The notes beneath the pieces were generated by a model, which searched no databases, was not told the DNA's origin, and worked only from the letters and a program-made list of their open reading frames with translations. Position numbers and translations under genes: made by a program. A DNA stretch of 64,000 nucleotides from an uncultured beta proteobacterium (lineage in GTDB: Bacteria; Pseudomonadota; Gammaproteobacteria; Burkholderiales; Burkholderiaceae_E), in contig CAIZNI010000015.1 of assembly GCA_903934295.1 (NCBI GenBank), positions 158,816 through 222,815 of the forward strand, in the 5' to 3' direction. Within the stretch, counting starts at the first letter, position 1. Each line of letters opens with the position of its first letter. This document shows positions 45,463 through 59,894 of the stretch, piece after piece.

Positions 45463-48164
45463 TCAGGCCAGCGCCCGGTTCACCTGGGCGCTGATCTGGA
45501 CCAGCAGGTCCGTCATCTGCGTGACGATCAAGCGCGCCTGCGCGATGTCACCGCCGTCCTTGAACTGCTCCAGCGCGCGGCAATGCGCGGCGAAACCCAG
45601 CGCGCCCACCGTGCCGGCGGCTGATTTGGCGCGGTGGCCCAGCGCGGCCAGGGCGGCGAGATCTTCGCGCCCGAGCGCCGATTCGATCTCGGTCATGGTG
45701 CTGGTCATCGAGTCCACGAACATCAGCGCAATCTTGCGAACCTTCTCGATCCGTCCGCCCAGGGTCGCCGACAGGATCGACAGGTCGATGACGTCGGGGT
45801 CGCCATCGAGCGGCGCGATGCGCGGCGGGGGTTCCGGGTGCACCGGCGCGCCCGGCGGCGGCGCGATGTCCGAGCCAGCGACCGGCTGACGGGTGTCGAG
45901 TCCGGGCTGTCTCGCGACGGGCTCGGCGGTGGCGGGCAGGGCACCGTCTTTGGCCAGCGCCGGGGTCTGAGCGGGCTGCGCGTTGGCCGGCACGGGTGTC
46001 GACTCCTGCCCGGTGGCGGGCGCCATCGGCTCGCCCGGTGCTTCGGGGACGACCGCCGCTGCCCGCTGCGGGCCGGCAAGATTCGCCCCGCTGGCGCGCC
46101 CGCTGGAGCCGCCGAACCGGGAGTCGATCCGCAGCCACTTGGCGATCATCGCGTAGAGCCGCTCGGCCATGACCGGCTTGGTCATGAAATCGTCCATGCC
46201 CGCTTCCAGGCATTTCATCTGGTCTTCGCGGCGGGCGTTGGCCGTCATCGCGATCACGCGGGTGCCCGCCAGCGCCGGATCGGCACGGATCAGCCGAGTC
46301 GCCTGCAGACCATCCATCACCGGCATCTGGACATCCATCAGCACGCAGTCGAAGCGTCGTTCGCGCAGCTGGTCCAGCGCCTCCTGGCCGTTGCCGGCGA
46401 TCCGCACGATGCTGCCGGCCCCCTCCAGAAGCTCGGTGGCGACCAGCTGATTGAAGGCGTTGTCGTCGACCACCAGGATGGTGCGACCCCGCAGGCTGGC
46501 CAGATCCGTCTGCTGCGATCCCGCCTTCAGATCCAGGCCTTTGACGACCGAGGTACCCCAGCCCAGAGGCACTGTCATCCAGAAACAGCTGCCGTGCCCG
46601 GGTGTGCTCTCGACGCCCACGTCGCCGCCCATCAGGATCACCAGCTGCTTGCTGATCGCCAGCCCCAGTCCGGTTCCGCCATAGCGTCGGGTGGTCGAGG
46701 CATCGACCTGCTGGAACGACTGGAACAGCTTGGCCATCTGGGCTTCGGTCATGCCGATGCCAGAGTCGCGAACCTCGAAACGCACCAGCGCCCCGGCGCT
46801 CTCCTGGCGCAGGATGGATGCCCGGATGGTGATGTCGCCGCTGGCCGAGAACTTGATCGCATTGCCGACATAGTTCAGCAGCACCTGGCCCAGGCGCAGC
46901 GAATCGCCGCGCAGCGGACGCTCAAGATCGGGTGCCGAGTCGAAGACCAGGTTCAGACCCTTGCGCTCGGCGACATCGCCGAGCTGGTTGATGATGTTGC
47001 CGAACACCGTCTCCAGTTCGAAATCCCTGGCTTCGATGTCGAGCTTGCCGGCCTCCAGCTTCGAGAAGTCGAGGATGTCGCTGATGATCGCCAGCAGGTG
47101 CTGTCCCGATTGCCCGATCTTCTCCAGATAGTCGCGCAGCTTCGGGTTGGGCGAGGCGCGCTGGGCGAGATAGGTCAGGCCGATGATGCTGTTCATCGGC
47201 GTGCGGATTTCATGGCTCATGTTCGACAGAAAGTCGCTCTTGGCCTGATTCGCGGCATCGGCCAGCAGCATGGCCTTCTCGAGCTCGCTGGTCCGCTCGA
47301 GAATCCGGCTCTCCAGCGTGGCGTTCAGGTTGGCCAGCGCCTGTTCGGCCCGCCGCCGGTCGGTCTCGTCGCGAAAGCTGTAGACGCGGCCGCTCAGGCG
47401 CCCATGGGTGAAGAGCGGCATCAGGCGCTGCTCGAATATTCGTCCGGTCAGCAGTTCCAGTGTGGCGGACTCGTCGGCGCCGTCGCCCGGATTGCCGGCG
47501 CCGTCGGCGCCGCTGTCGTTGGCGATCGTGCGCGCGATGACGCGCGATTGCGACTGGATGAAGGCGAGGAAACGCGCCTCGTCCAGATCGGTCGCCAGTT
47601 CGGCCGGCAGGTTCCACATGCGCATCAGGCGCGGATTGATCTCGCTGACGCGCCCGTTCAGGTCAGCGACCAGGATGCCGTCGGCGGTGGCATCCAGGGT
47701 GGCGGCCAGCAGCGCATTGGACCGGGCGAATTCCAGGTGCGTCTTGACCCGCGCCCGCACCACCGCCGGACTGATCGGTTTGGCGATGAAATCGACCGCG
47801 CCCATCCCCAGACCGCGGGTTTCCTCGGCGGCGTCGTTGTGGGCGGTGACGAAAATCACCGGAATGGCGCGGGTGAGCGGGTCGGCCTTGAGCTGGCGGC
47901 AGACCTCGTAGCCGTCCATGTCGGGCATCACCACATCGAGCAGCACCAGGTCGGGTGGGTCGCTGCGACACAGTTCCAGCGCCTTGGCGCCGCTGGTGGC
48001 CATCAGGACCTGGTGATCGGCCGAGAAAACCCGATAGAGGACCTGGATATTGATTGGCTGGTCATCGACCACCAGCAGGCAGGCACGCTGGCGCGGTGGG
48101 ATCTGCGATGGAAACAGGGGGGGTGCAGCCTCAGCCACGGCGGGGTCCTCGGGTACCAGTCGGT

Positions 48165-48168
<4 letters not shown>
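45463..48168 (-). CDS. Soluble hybrid histidine kinase REC-PAS-HisKA-HATPase-REC-HPt
   Basis: 901 residues without TM segments. Receiver 1 (about 30-145, Asp78 in [11 protein letters not shown]) is followed by a PAS-like domain (about 152-268), a coiled segment, HisKA (NMSHEIRTP, His319) and HATPase ([19 protein letters not shown]). Receiver 2 ([27 protein letters not shown]) follows, then a long Pro/Ala-rich linker and a C-terminal HPt domain ([15 protein letters not shown], His about 845). The N-terminal receiver suggests it accepts phosphate from the upstream membrane kinase. Its ATG overlaps that kinase's stop (ATGA). No DNA-binding output is encoded. Confidence 0.92.
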
Positions 48169-51530
<3,362 letters not shown>

Positions 51531-51550
51531 CAACGGGGATCGCAGACCGG

Positions 51551-52453
51551 TCAGCGCAGGCTGGCGGGTGCCGACTGATAGAAGTTCCGATAGGCGCTGT
51601 ACTCGGACCCGTTGGACGCGATGAACGCGGTGCCCGCCGGCAGCTTGACCAGCTCGGCTGCGGCGGCCAGGATTTTCTGCCCCTCGGGCGTGCGGTTCAT
51701 GTCGAGGAAGGCCCGGGTCACCGCCTGGAGTTCCTTCTCGGGCACCTTGCGCGCGGCCATCAGCGCCAGGTCGTGCAGGGGCTCGGACTGCCACAGCACC
51801 CGCACCGTCTGGTTCTCGCGCCGGCTCCAGCCTTCGGTGAGCTGCGAGTTCGCGCCGACCGCCTTGGCCTTGCCGCTGGCCAGTTGCGCAAAGGCGCCGT
51901 CCATGTTGCCCCCGAACAGCACCTGGACCGGTATGTTGCGCTTGAGCAGCTGTGCGTAGGAGAACTTGTAGGCGACCAGCGCTTCGGGGCCGGGGAAGGC
52001 CACTGGCTGATCGGCGAGTTCTTCGAGCTTGCGGATCGGCGAACTGGCGAGCACCACGATCTGGCTGTGGATCGGTGGGGTCTGCCGGCGACCGAACACC
52101 TTCCAGCCGAGGTGGTCGCGCTCCGGACTGAACAGGTGGTTGGAGAACAGGAATTCGACTTCGTTGGCCAGCACGTAGGCGGTGGTGTCGGCCGACGTGC
52201 GGCCGATCTTGAGCTGCAGCTTGACCCCGCTCTGGGCCGAGACGTACTCGATGATCGGGTTCCAGTAGCGCGCGGTGAGCTCGATGCCGTACTGGTTGAC
52301 CGGCGAGAAGCGATAGACCCCACCCTCCTGGGCCCGGACGGCGCCAGAAGAGGTCACCAGCGCCATCGCGGGGAGCAGCGCCAGCGCCAGCGCCGACCGG
52401 CGCCGGGCCGATGAAGGCCGCCGAACTGGGCGGTCACGGTCAATCAGGTCCAT
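51551..52453 (-). CDS. PhnD-like phosphate/phosphonate-type periplasmic binding protein
   Basis: About 300 residues. A basic start (PVRRPSSARRRS) and hydrophobic core (ALALALLPAMALV) end near GAVRAQ. The mature domain resembles PhnD-type proteins: YGIELTARYWNPIIEYVSAQSGVKLQLKIGRTSADTTAYV, EVEFLFSNH, VAFPGPEALVAYKFSYAQLL, and LFGGNMDGAFAQLASGKAKAVGANSQL. No transporter permease or ATPase is present; instead two hybrid kinases follow in the operon. It is therefore probably a ligand-sensing accessory. The start is uncertain: ATGs at 52453, 52489 and 52513 are in frame, and the first gives the best signal peptide. Confidence 0.82.
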   Translation of the reverse strand: MDLIDRDRPVRRPSSARRRSALALALLPAMALVTSSGAVRAQEGGVYRFSPVNQYGIELTARYWNPIIEYVSAQSGVKLQLKIGRTSADTTAYVLANEVEFLFSNHLFSPERDHLGWKVFGRRQTPPIHSQIVVLASSPIRKLEELADQPVAFPGPEALVAYKFSYAQLLKRNIPVQVLFGGNMDGAFAQLASGKAKAVGANSQLTEGWSRRENQTVRVLWQSEPLHDLALMAARKVPEKELQAVTRAFLDMNRTPEGQKILAAAAELVKLPAGTAFIASNGSEYSAYRNFYQSAPASLR

Positions 52454-52532
52454 GAGACAGGGTCTTTCGGTAAAAGGCAACTTCGGCATGCTACGCGGAT
52501 TCGCGGCGCACACCGTCCACCACTTGGCGGAT

Positions 52533-53018
52533 TCAGTCCCGGAAGTTGTCGAAAGACAAGGGCACTTCGGTGACCTCTTTTTTCAGCAGCGCAATGGCCG
52601 CCTGCAGGTCGTCGCGCTTGGCGCCGGTGATGCGCACCGTGTCGCCCTGGATGCTGGCCTGGACCTTGATCTTGCTGTCCTTCACCAGGCGCACGATCTT
52701 CTTGGCGAGATCGCCCGAGACGCCGTGCTTGATGGTGATCACCTGCTTGACCTTGTCGCCGGAAATCTTCTGGATGTCGCCGTGCTCCAGGAACCGGACA
52801 TCGACATTGCGCTTGGCGAACTTGGAGACCAGGACGTCGCGCACCTGGTCGAGCTTGAAGTCGTCATCGGCGAAGGCGGTCAGTTCGCGCTCTTTTTGCT
52901 CGATCCGGGCATTCGATCCCTTGAAGTCGAATCGGTTGCCGATTTCCTTGTTGGCCTGATCCAGTGCATTGCGCACCTCGACCAGGCTGGCTTCTGACAT
53001 CACATCGAATGAGGGCAT
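52533..53018 (-). CDS. yajQ: YajQ-family (c-di-GMP/nucleotide-binding) protein
   Basis: 161 residues, complete Yaj[41 protein letters not shown] at the start, then [76 protein letters not shown]. Xanthomonas and Pseudomonas relatives bind cyclic di-GMP and modulate transcription; others are linked to tRNA or phage functions. Cytoplasmic. Next to the kinase/binding-protein operon on the same strand but ahead of it, 79 bases or less from the PhnD-like start. Confidence 0.93.
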   Translation of the reverse strand: MPSFDVMSEASLVEVRNALDQANKEIGNRFDFKGSNARIEQKERELTAFADDDFKLDQVRDVLVSKFAKRNVDVRFLEHGDIQKISGDKVKQVITIKHGVSGDLAKKIVRLVKDSKIKVQASIQGDTVRITGAKRDDLQAAIALLKKEVTEVPLSFDNFRD

Positions 53019-53048
53019 GACACGCTCCGTTGTTCGGGGGTGGTCGGG

Positions 53049-53549
53049 TCAGGGCAGCGGTCTTTCCAGGAAAACCGCCTGCCCCATGATCGGGTCGAGA
53101 ACATAGGGTTCGAAACCGGCCTGCACATAGGCGGCGATCGCGCCCGCATTGCCGGTCAGCACCTCGAGGGTGAGCTTGCAGCAGCCTCGGGCGCGGGCCT
53201 CTGCGTCTGCCGCTTGCAGCAGGGCCCGGCCGATGCCGCGGCGCTGAAAGCGCGGCGACACCGCGATGTCGTGGATGTTCAGCAGTGGCCTGGCCTTGAA
53301 GGTCGAGACGCCCTCGAAGCAGTTGATCACGCCGGCAGGGACGCCGCCGGCAAAGGCGAGCCAGCCGACGAAATGCGCCCGCGCCCCCAGCAGCGCGGGC
53401 AGCTGATCGCGCACCCGGGGGTCCAGGCGCTGGCCGCTGCCGGTCGGGCCGCTGGCGTATTCGTCGAGCAGGGCGAACAGGGCGTCGCAGTGGGCTGGAT
53501 CGGCGAGATCGGTGCGGACGATGGTCAGGTCGGACGCGGATCGGGTCAT
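53049..53549 (-). CDS. GNAT-family N-acetyltransferase
   Basis: 166 residues. The acetyl-CoA binding motif is IHDIAVSPRFQRRGIGRALLQAADAEARARGC followed by LTLEVLTGNAGAIAAYVQAGFEPYVLDP, the standard motif A/B arrangement. An N-terminal segment DLADPAHCDALFALLDEYASGPTG precedes it. The acceptor substrate (small amine or protein) is unknown. Lies 30 bases upstream of yajQ on the same strand and 37 bases after uup. Confidence 0.85.
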   Translation of the reverse strand: MTRSASDLTIVRTDLADPAHCDALFALLDEYASGPTGSGQRLDPRVRDQLPALLGARAHFVGWLAFAGGVPAGVINCFEGVSTFKARPLLNIHDIAVSPRFQRRGIGRALLQAADAEARARGCCKLTLEVLTGNAGAIAAYVQAGFEPYVLDPIMGQAVFLERPLP

Positions 53550-53586
53550 GGCGGCATCCAGTTGGCGGGCTTCGGCGAGGCGCTGT

Positions 53587-55485
<1,899 letters not shown>

Positions 55486-55534
55486 TCGGGGGGTGTCGTC
55501 TCGGCAGTGGTGAAAGAAGGGATGTGAACCCGTT

Positions 55535-55540
55535 ATTGTA
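55535..55540 (-). promoter_or_regulatory. Candidate -10 element for uup
   Basis: Minus-strand TACAAT, five of six consensus matches, 50 bases upstream of the uup ATG in the 134-base gap shared with the divergent MFS gene. No good -35 partner. Confidence 0.3.
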
Positions 55541-55619
55541 TCGGTTCCCCGGTGTACGCCCGCGGGCGGCGCCATGAGCGCTCACCGCCGGCCGGCGGCG
55601 GCTCAGGTACAGTCCGGCC

Positions 55620-56855
55620 GTGAAAACCGTCCAGGAACCGTCCTCCCCCGCGGCCGACCGCTTGCCCGTCCCGCGGCGATTCGTGTTCCTGATCGCGGCG
55701 ATGGGCTCGATCGGGCCGTTTGCCATCGACACCTATCTCCCCGCGCTGCCGGCGATCGGCCGCGACCTCGGTGCCACGCCCGTCCAGGTCCAGCAGACGC
55801 TGTCGATCTACCTGCTGGCCTTCGCCGCGATGACGCTCTGGCACGGCGCCCTGTCCGACGCGCTGGGCCGGCGTCGACTGCTGATCGTCGGGTTCGCCGT
55901 CTTCAGCCTGGCCAGCGTCGGGGCGGCGTTGTGCGGCAGCATCGAGGCGCTGTGGGGGTGGCGGGCGCTGCAGGGCGCGGTCGGCGGCGCCGGCATCGCC
56001 ATCGGGCGGGCGATCGCGCGCGATGTCGCCCACGGCGCCGATGCACAGCGCCTGATGTCGCAGTCGACGATGGTGTTCGCGATCGCGCCGGCCATCGCGC
56101 CGGTGATCGGCGGGGTGATCGAGGCCTGGCTGGGTTGGCGCGCGGTGTTCGGTTTCCTGGCGCTGATGTCGGCCGGCCTGCTGGCCGCGGTCATCTGGGG
56201 ACTGCCCGAGACCCTGCCGGCGAACCGGCGCCAGAGCCTGCATCCGGTCGCGATGGCGCGTGGCTATCTGTCGGTGCTGCGCCAGTGGGCCTTCTGGCGG
56301 CTGGCGGGCGCGCTGACCACCCACTTCCAGGGATTTTTCCTCTATGTGATGGCCGCGCCGGCCTTCCTGATCACGCACCTGAAGCTGGCGTCGACCCAGT
56401 TTTACTGGCTGTTTCTGCCGATGACCATCGGCACCTCGCTGGGCGCCTTCGTGTCCTCCCGGCTGGCTGGCCGTCTGCCGCTGGATGCCTGCATCCGGCT
56501 GGGCCAGGCGCTGATGGCGATGGCGGTGCTCGCCAATCTGGTGTCGACCTGGGCGCTGCCGGGGGTGCTGCCCTGGGCGGTGCTGCCGATCGGGCTGTAC
56601 ACCTTCGGCCTGGCGATCGCGATGTCGGCGCTCCAGGTGATGGTGAGCGACCTCTCGCCCGAGCGCCGCGGCATGGTCTCGTCCTGCCAGGGGTTTCTGC
56701 AGAGCCTGGGCAACGGCCTGGCCGCCGGCTTCCTGGTACCGGCGATCTGGGGCTCGCTGGCCGGCCTGGCGCTGGGCAGCGGCGCCCTGATGCTGGTCGG
56801 CGGGCTGTGCCTGGCGCTCGATCGCCGCTTCAGGCCCCTTGCGGCAGCTCGATGA
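55620..56855 (+). CDS. Bcr/CflA-family multidrug efflux MFS transporter
   Basis: 411 residues, 12 predicted helices. FVFLIAAMGSIGPFAIDTYLPALPAIGRDLG is the Bcr/CflA helix-1 signature; HGALSDALGRRRLLIVGF is MFS motif A; WRALQGAVGGAGIAIGRAIARD is the motif C/B region. The family exports bicyclomycin, chloramphenicol-type drugs and sometimes sulfonamides or cysteine, so the natural substrate is unknown. The start is a GTG at 55620. The last 26 bases overlap the end of the convergent sensor kinase gene. Confidence 0.9.
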   Translation: MKTVQEPSSPAADRLPVPRRFVFLIAAMGSIGPFAIDTYLPALPAIGRDLGATPVQVQQTLSIYLLAFAAMTLWHGALSDALGRRRLLIVGFAVFSLASVGAALCGSIEALWGWRALQGAVGGAGIAIGRAIARDVAHGADAQRLMSQSTMVFAIAPAIAPVIGGVIEAWLGWRAVFGFLALMSAGLLAAVIWGLPETLPANRRQSLHPVAMARGYLSVLRQWAFWRLAGALTTHFQGFFLYVMAAPAFLITHLKLASTQFYWLFLPMTIGTSLGAFVSSRLAGRLPLDACIRLGQALMAMAVLANLVSTWALPGVLPWAVLPIGLYTFGLAIAMSALQVMVSDLSPERRGMVSSCQGFLQSLGNGLAAGFLVPAIWGSLAGLALGSGALMLVGGLCLALDRRFRPLAAAR

Positions 56856-58305
56856 AGAAGGTCGATCCTTCGCCGGGTCGACTGCGCAACCCGGCGCTGC
56901 CGCCGTGCAGTTCGGCCACCCGTTTCACGATCGCCAGCCCCAGCCCGGAACTGCCGCGCAGGTCGCGGTGGCGGGCCGCCTGGTAGAACCGGTCGAATAC
57001 CCGGGGCTGGTCTTCCAGGGCCACTCCGGGTCCGGTGTCCGAGACCTCCAGTCGCAGCCCCTGGTCATCGCGCAGCACCCGGACATCGATCCGTCCTCCC
57101 GCCGGCGTCACCCGCAGGGCGTTGTCCAGCAGATTGGCCAGCGCGCGCTCGATCAGCGCCGCATCCACCGGCGCCAGCGGCATGCCGTCCGGATAGTCCA
57201 GCGCCAGGGTGAGTCCGGCTTCGCGCGCGCTGGACAGGAAACGCTGCACCACATCATCGGCGAGCTCGCCGATCGCGATCGGTTCAGGGTGGGTCTGGAA
57301 TTCGGGGTTGTCCAGTCGGGACAGCTCGTTGAGCGCGTCGGTCAGGCGTTTCAGGTGCTGGGCGTTCTGGGTGGCCCGCGCCAGATAGTCGCGCTGCTCG
57401 GCCGGGTCGAGGGCGTCGCCCTTGAGCCGGATCGTGTCGAGCAGGCCGATCAGCGCGGTGAGCGGCGTGCGCAGGTCGTGCGAGACGCTGGCCACCATCT
57501 CGCGGCGCCGGGTGTCGGTCTCGCGAACCCGCCGGGTTTCCCGGTTGAGTCGTTCGAAGGTCTCGCGAAAGGTCCGCGACAGTCGGCCGACCTCGTCGTT
57601 GCGCCCGCAGGTCGACTCGATCGAGTCCGACAGTCCGGCGGTGAATCCCGAATCCTTGACGCCCTCGACCGCCCGGGTCAGGTCGGTGAGCGGACGGGTC
57701 AGCACCGCGATCATCGACACCGTCAGCAGCATGCCCAGCGCCAGGGTCATCAGCGACACGGTGACCGCGGTGCGCACCGCGTAGCTGCGCAGCAGTTCCG
57801 GGGTGTGCGAGCCGAGGTCCGCGGAACGCGCGACGATGTAGAGCCAGCCCATGGTCTGGTCGCCGCGGCGCACCGGCCGGGCGGCCACCAGCGCGCTGCG
57901 CCCCTCGCGGTCGGGATCGCTGGCGATCACCGGTTCGTCCGACTGGTTCGCGAGCGCCGCGCGCGCGCTCGCCAGATCGACCCGGAAGTCGCGCCAGAAC
58001 CCCCGTTCCTCGCTGGCCGATGCCAGCACCCGCCCCTCGTCATCGAGCAGATACAGCCCGGTGTTCGGCGAGTAGAGGATGAACTCGCGCAGCCGGTTTG
58101 CGAAGCCCGCCGGGTTGTCGGCGTAGATGTCCCAGAGGTCGGGATGCCGCTCGATGACCCGCTCGATGAAGCGCGCGGACTTCTCGTAGGTCATGTCGAG
58201 GTAGTAGCCGCGCACCGAGGTGAACATGATCCCCGCCAGCAGGGCGGCGGTCAGCAGGCCGAACCCGGCCACCAGGATCAGGACTCGGAATCGCAACGAT
58301 TTCAT
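56830..58305 (-). CDS. Sensor histidine kinase (OmpR/EnvZ class)
   Basis: 491 residues. TM1 (about 8-30), periplasmic domain of about 150 residues (YLLDDEGRVLASASEERGFWRDF suggests a PAS/Cache-like fold), TM2 (about 180-203), HAMP (PLTDLTRAVEGVKD), HisKA (MVASVSHDLRTPLTAL) and HATPase (ALANLLDNALRVTPAGG, VSDTGPGV, RGSSGLGLAIVKR). No receiver. It partners the response regulator 16 bases upstream. The stimulus is unknown. Its 3' end overlaps the convergent MFS gene by 26 bases. Confidence 0.92.
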   Translation of the reverse strand: MKSLRFRVLILVAGFGLLTAALLAGIMFTSVRGYYLDMTYEKSARFIERVIERHPDLWDIYADNPAGFANRLREFILYSPNTGLYLLDDEGRVLASASEERGFWRDFRVDLASARAALANQSDEPVIASDPDREGRSALVAARPVRRGDQTMGWLYIVARSADLGSHTPELLRSYAVRTAVTVSLMTLALGMLLTVSMIAVLTRPLTDLTRAVEGVKDSGFTAGLSDSIESTCGRNDEVGRLSRTFRETFERLNRETRRVRETDTRRREMVASVSHDLRTPLTALIGLLDTIRLKGDALDPAEQRDYLARATQNAQHLKRLTDALNELSRLDNPEFQTHPEPIAIGELADDVVQRFLSSAREAGLTLALDYPDGMPLAPVDAALIERALANLLDNALRVTPAGGRIDVRVLRDDQGLRLEVSDTGPGVALEDQPRVFDRFYQAARHRDLRGSSGLGLAIVKRVAELHGGSAGLRSRPGEGSTFFIELPQGA

Positions 58306-58321
58306 CGGTCGTGCGCCCCGG

Positions 58322-59020
58322 TCAGCGCTGGTCGGTGAAGCGGTAACCGACGCCGCGCACCGTCAGCACATAGCGCGGATTGGCGGGATCGGACTCGATC
58401 TTGGCCCGCAACCGGTTGATGTGGGTGTTGACGTTGTGTTCATAGCCCTCGAAGGTGGTTCCCCAGACGGCGTCGAGCAGCTGCATCCGGGTGAAGGCGC
58501 GCCCGGGCTGCCGCGCGAAATGCAGCAGCAGATCGAATTCGCGCGCGGTCAGCGGCACCGGCCCGCGCGCCAGGCGGACTTCGCGGCTGGCGGTGTCGAT
58601 GCTCAGTTCGCCAAAGCTCAGCTTCTGAGTCGCCTCGGGCGCCTGGGCCTGACGTTCGATGCGGCGCAGGATCGCCTTGACCCGGGCCTGCAGTTCGGGG
58701 ATCGAGAACGGCTTGGTCAGGTAGTCGTCGGCGCCCAGTTCCAGCCCCAGCACCCGGTCGATCTCGCTGGAGCGGGCGGTGAGCATCAGCACCGGCGTCT
58801 CGATGCGGTCCATCCGCAGCGCGCGCAGCACGTCGAGCCCGTCGCGCACCGGCAGCATCCCGTCGAGCACCACCAGGTCGTAGCGTCCGCTGCGCGCCGC
58901 CTCGTAGCCCAGGCCGCCGTCGTGCACGCAATCGACCGCATGACCGAGGTCGCGCAGGTGCATCGCGATCAGATCGGCGATGTCCTTCTGGTCTTCGACG
59001 ACGAGGATGCGGCGTTCCAT
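58322..59020 (-). CDS. OmpR/PhoB-family response regulator
   Basis: 232 residues. The receiver domain has LVVEDQKDIADL, phospho-acceptor Asp in DLVVLDGMLPVRDG, LTARSS and LTKPFSIPEL. The winged-helix DNA-binding domain has LTAREFDLLLHFARQPGRAFTRMQLLDAVWG and NTHINRLRAKIESDPANPRYVLTVRGVGYRF. DNA-binding transcription factor activated by the kinase encoded downstream. Divergent from the sigma factor gene, with 168 bases between their starts, so it could regulate it. Confidence 0.95.
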   Translation of the reverse strand: MERRILVVEDQKDIADLIAMHLRDLGHAVDCVHDGGLGYEAARSGRYDLVVLDGMLPVRDGLDVLRALRMDRIETPVLMLTARSSEIDRVLGLELGADDYLTKPFSIPELQARVKAILRRIERQAQAPEATQKLSFGELSIDTASREVRLARGPVPLTAREFDLLLHFARQPGRAFTRMQLLDAVWGTTFEGYEHNVNTHINRLRAKIESDPANPRYVLTVRGVGYRFTDQR

Positions 59021-59188
59021 GGGTTTCTCCAGCGAGGTCGCAGGATAGTCAATGCCAGGGCGTGGCGATAGGTCCGGTGCCGGTCAGCGCGATTTTGTTA
59101 CCAATTCGTGATCTGGGGGTTATCCGGCGGTAAGGAAGGGTGGTCACACTGGAATTCTCGAATCCCCGCTCGTTCTGGAGGTCTGACG

Positions 59189-59815
59189 ATGAATTCCCTT
59201 GCCCTGACCCCCTCACCCGTCGGCGCGGTCACCGCCACGGTGGCCGCCACCGCGAACGCCCTGGCGGCCACCGCGAGCGCCGCGATGGAACTGGCCGCGC
59301 ACCGCGGCGCGATGCTCAATTTCGCCCGACGCCGCATCCGCGACGCCGAACTGGCCGAGGACGCGGTGCAGGACGCGCTGCTCGCTGCCCTGTCCAGTCG
59401 CGAAAGCTTCCAGGGCAAGTCGGCGCTGCGCACCTGGCTGATCGGCATCCTCAATCACAAGATCCAGGACGTGTTTCGTCGCGAGTCGCGCTATGTCCGC
59501 CAGAGCGCCGCCGATGCGGATGCCGAGGATGCGGGCGGCGAATCGGCGCTGCTCGAGAGCCAGCCGGCGCTGGAGGCCGGCGACGGCAACGATCCGCTGC
59601 AGGAAGTGGCGCGTCGCCACCTGCAGGCGCGGCTGGCCCGCGAGATCGACCTGCTCCCGCCGACGCTCAAGGAGGTGTTCGTGCTGCAGGTGATCGAGGG
59701 GGTCTCCACCGAGGAAGTGTGCCGCCGCCTGGGGATCACCGAGGCGAACTGCTGGGTGCGGCTGCATCGCGCCCGCAAGCGGCTGGCCGAGCGGATGCGC
59801 GATCACCTCGGCTGA
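59189..59815 (+). CDS. Sigma-70 family (ECF-like) RNA polymerase sigma factor
   Basis: 208 residues. An unusual Ala/Val/Thr-rich N-terminus of about 35 residues (VGAVTATVAATANALAATAS) precedes sigma region 2 (MLNFARRRIRDAELAEDAVQDALLAAL, FQGKSALRTWLIGILNHKIQDVFRRE). An acidic linker (ADADAEDAGGESALLESQ) leads to region 4 (LPPTLKEVFVLQVIEGVSTEEVCRRLGITEANCWVRLHRARKRLAERM). The ATG at 59189 has a CTGGAGGT site 7 bases upstream. No anti-sigma gene follows; the next gene is an aldo/keto reductase. Confidence 0.9.
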   Translation: MNSLALTPSPVGAVTATVAATANALAATASAAMELAAHRGAMLNFARRRIRDAELAEDAVQDALLAALSSRESFQGKSALRTWLIGILNHKIQDVFRRESRYVRQSAADADAEDAGGESALLESQPALEAGDGNDPLQEVARRHLQARLAREIDLLPPTLKEVFVLQVIEGVSTEEVCRRLGITEANCWVRLHRARKRLAERMRDHLG

Positions 59816-59894
59816 GGGTGGACCCCCGGGGTGAGTGCTCCGGTGGGCGGACCTGATAGGGTGTGGCCGTTCCCACCCTTATCGGAGTCCCCCC

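Noticed and set aside
59151..59174. GGAATT...CGTT as an autoregulated ECF promoter upstream of the sigma gene
   Set aside because: The -10-like part abuts the ribosome-binding site, leaving no room for a transcription start, and the spacer is too short.
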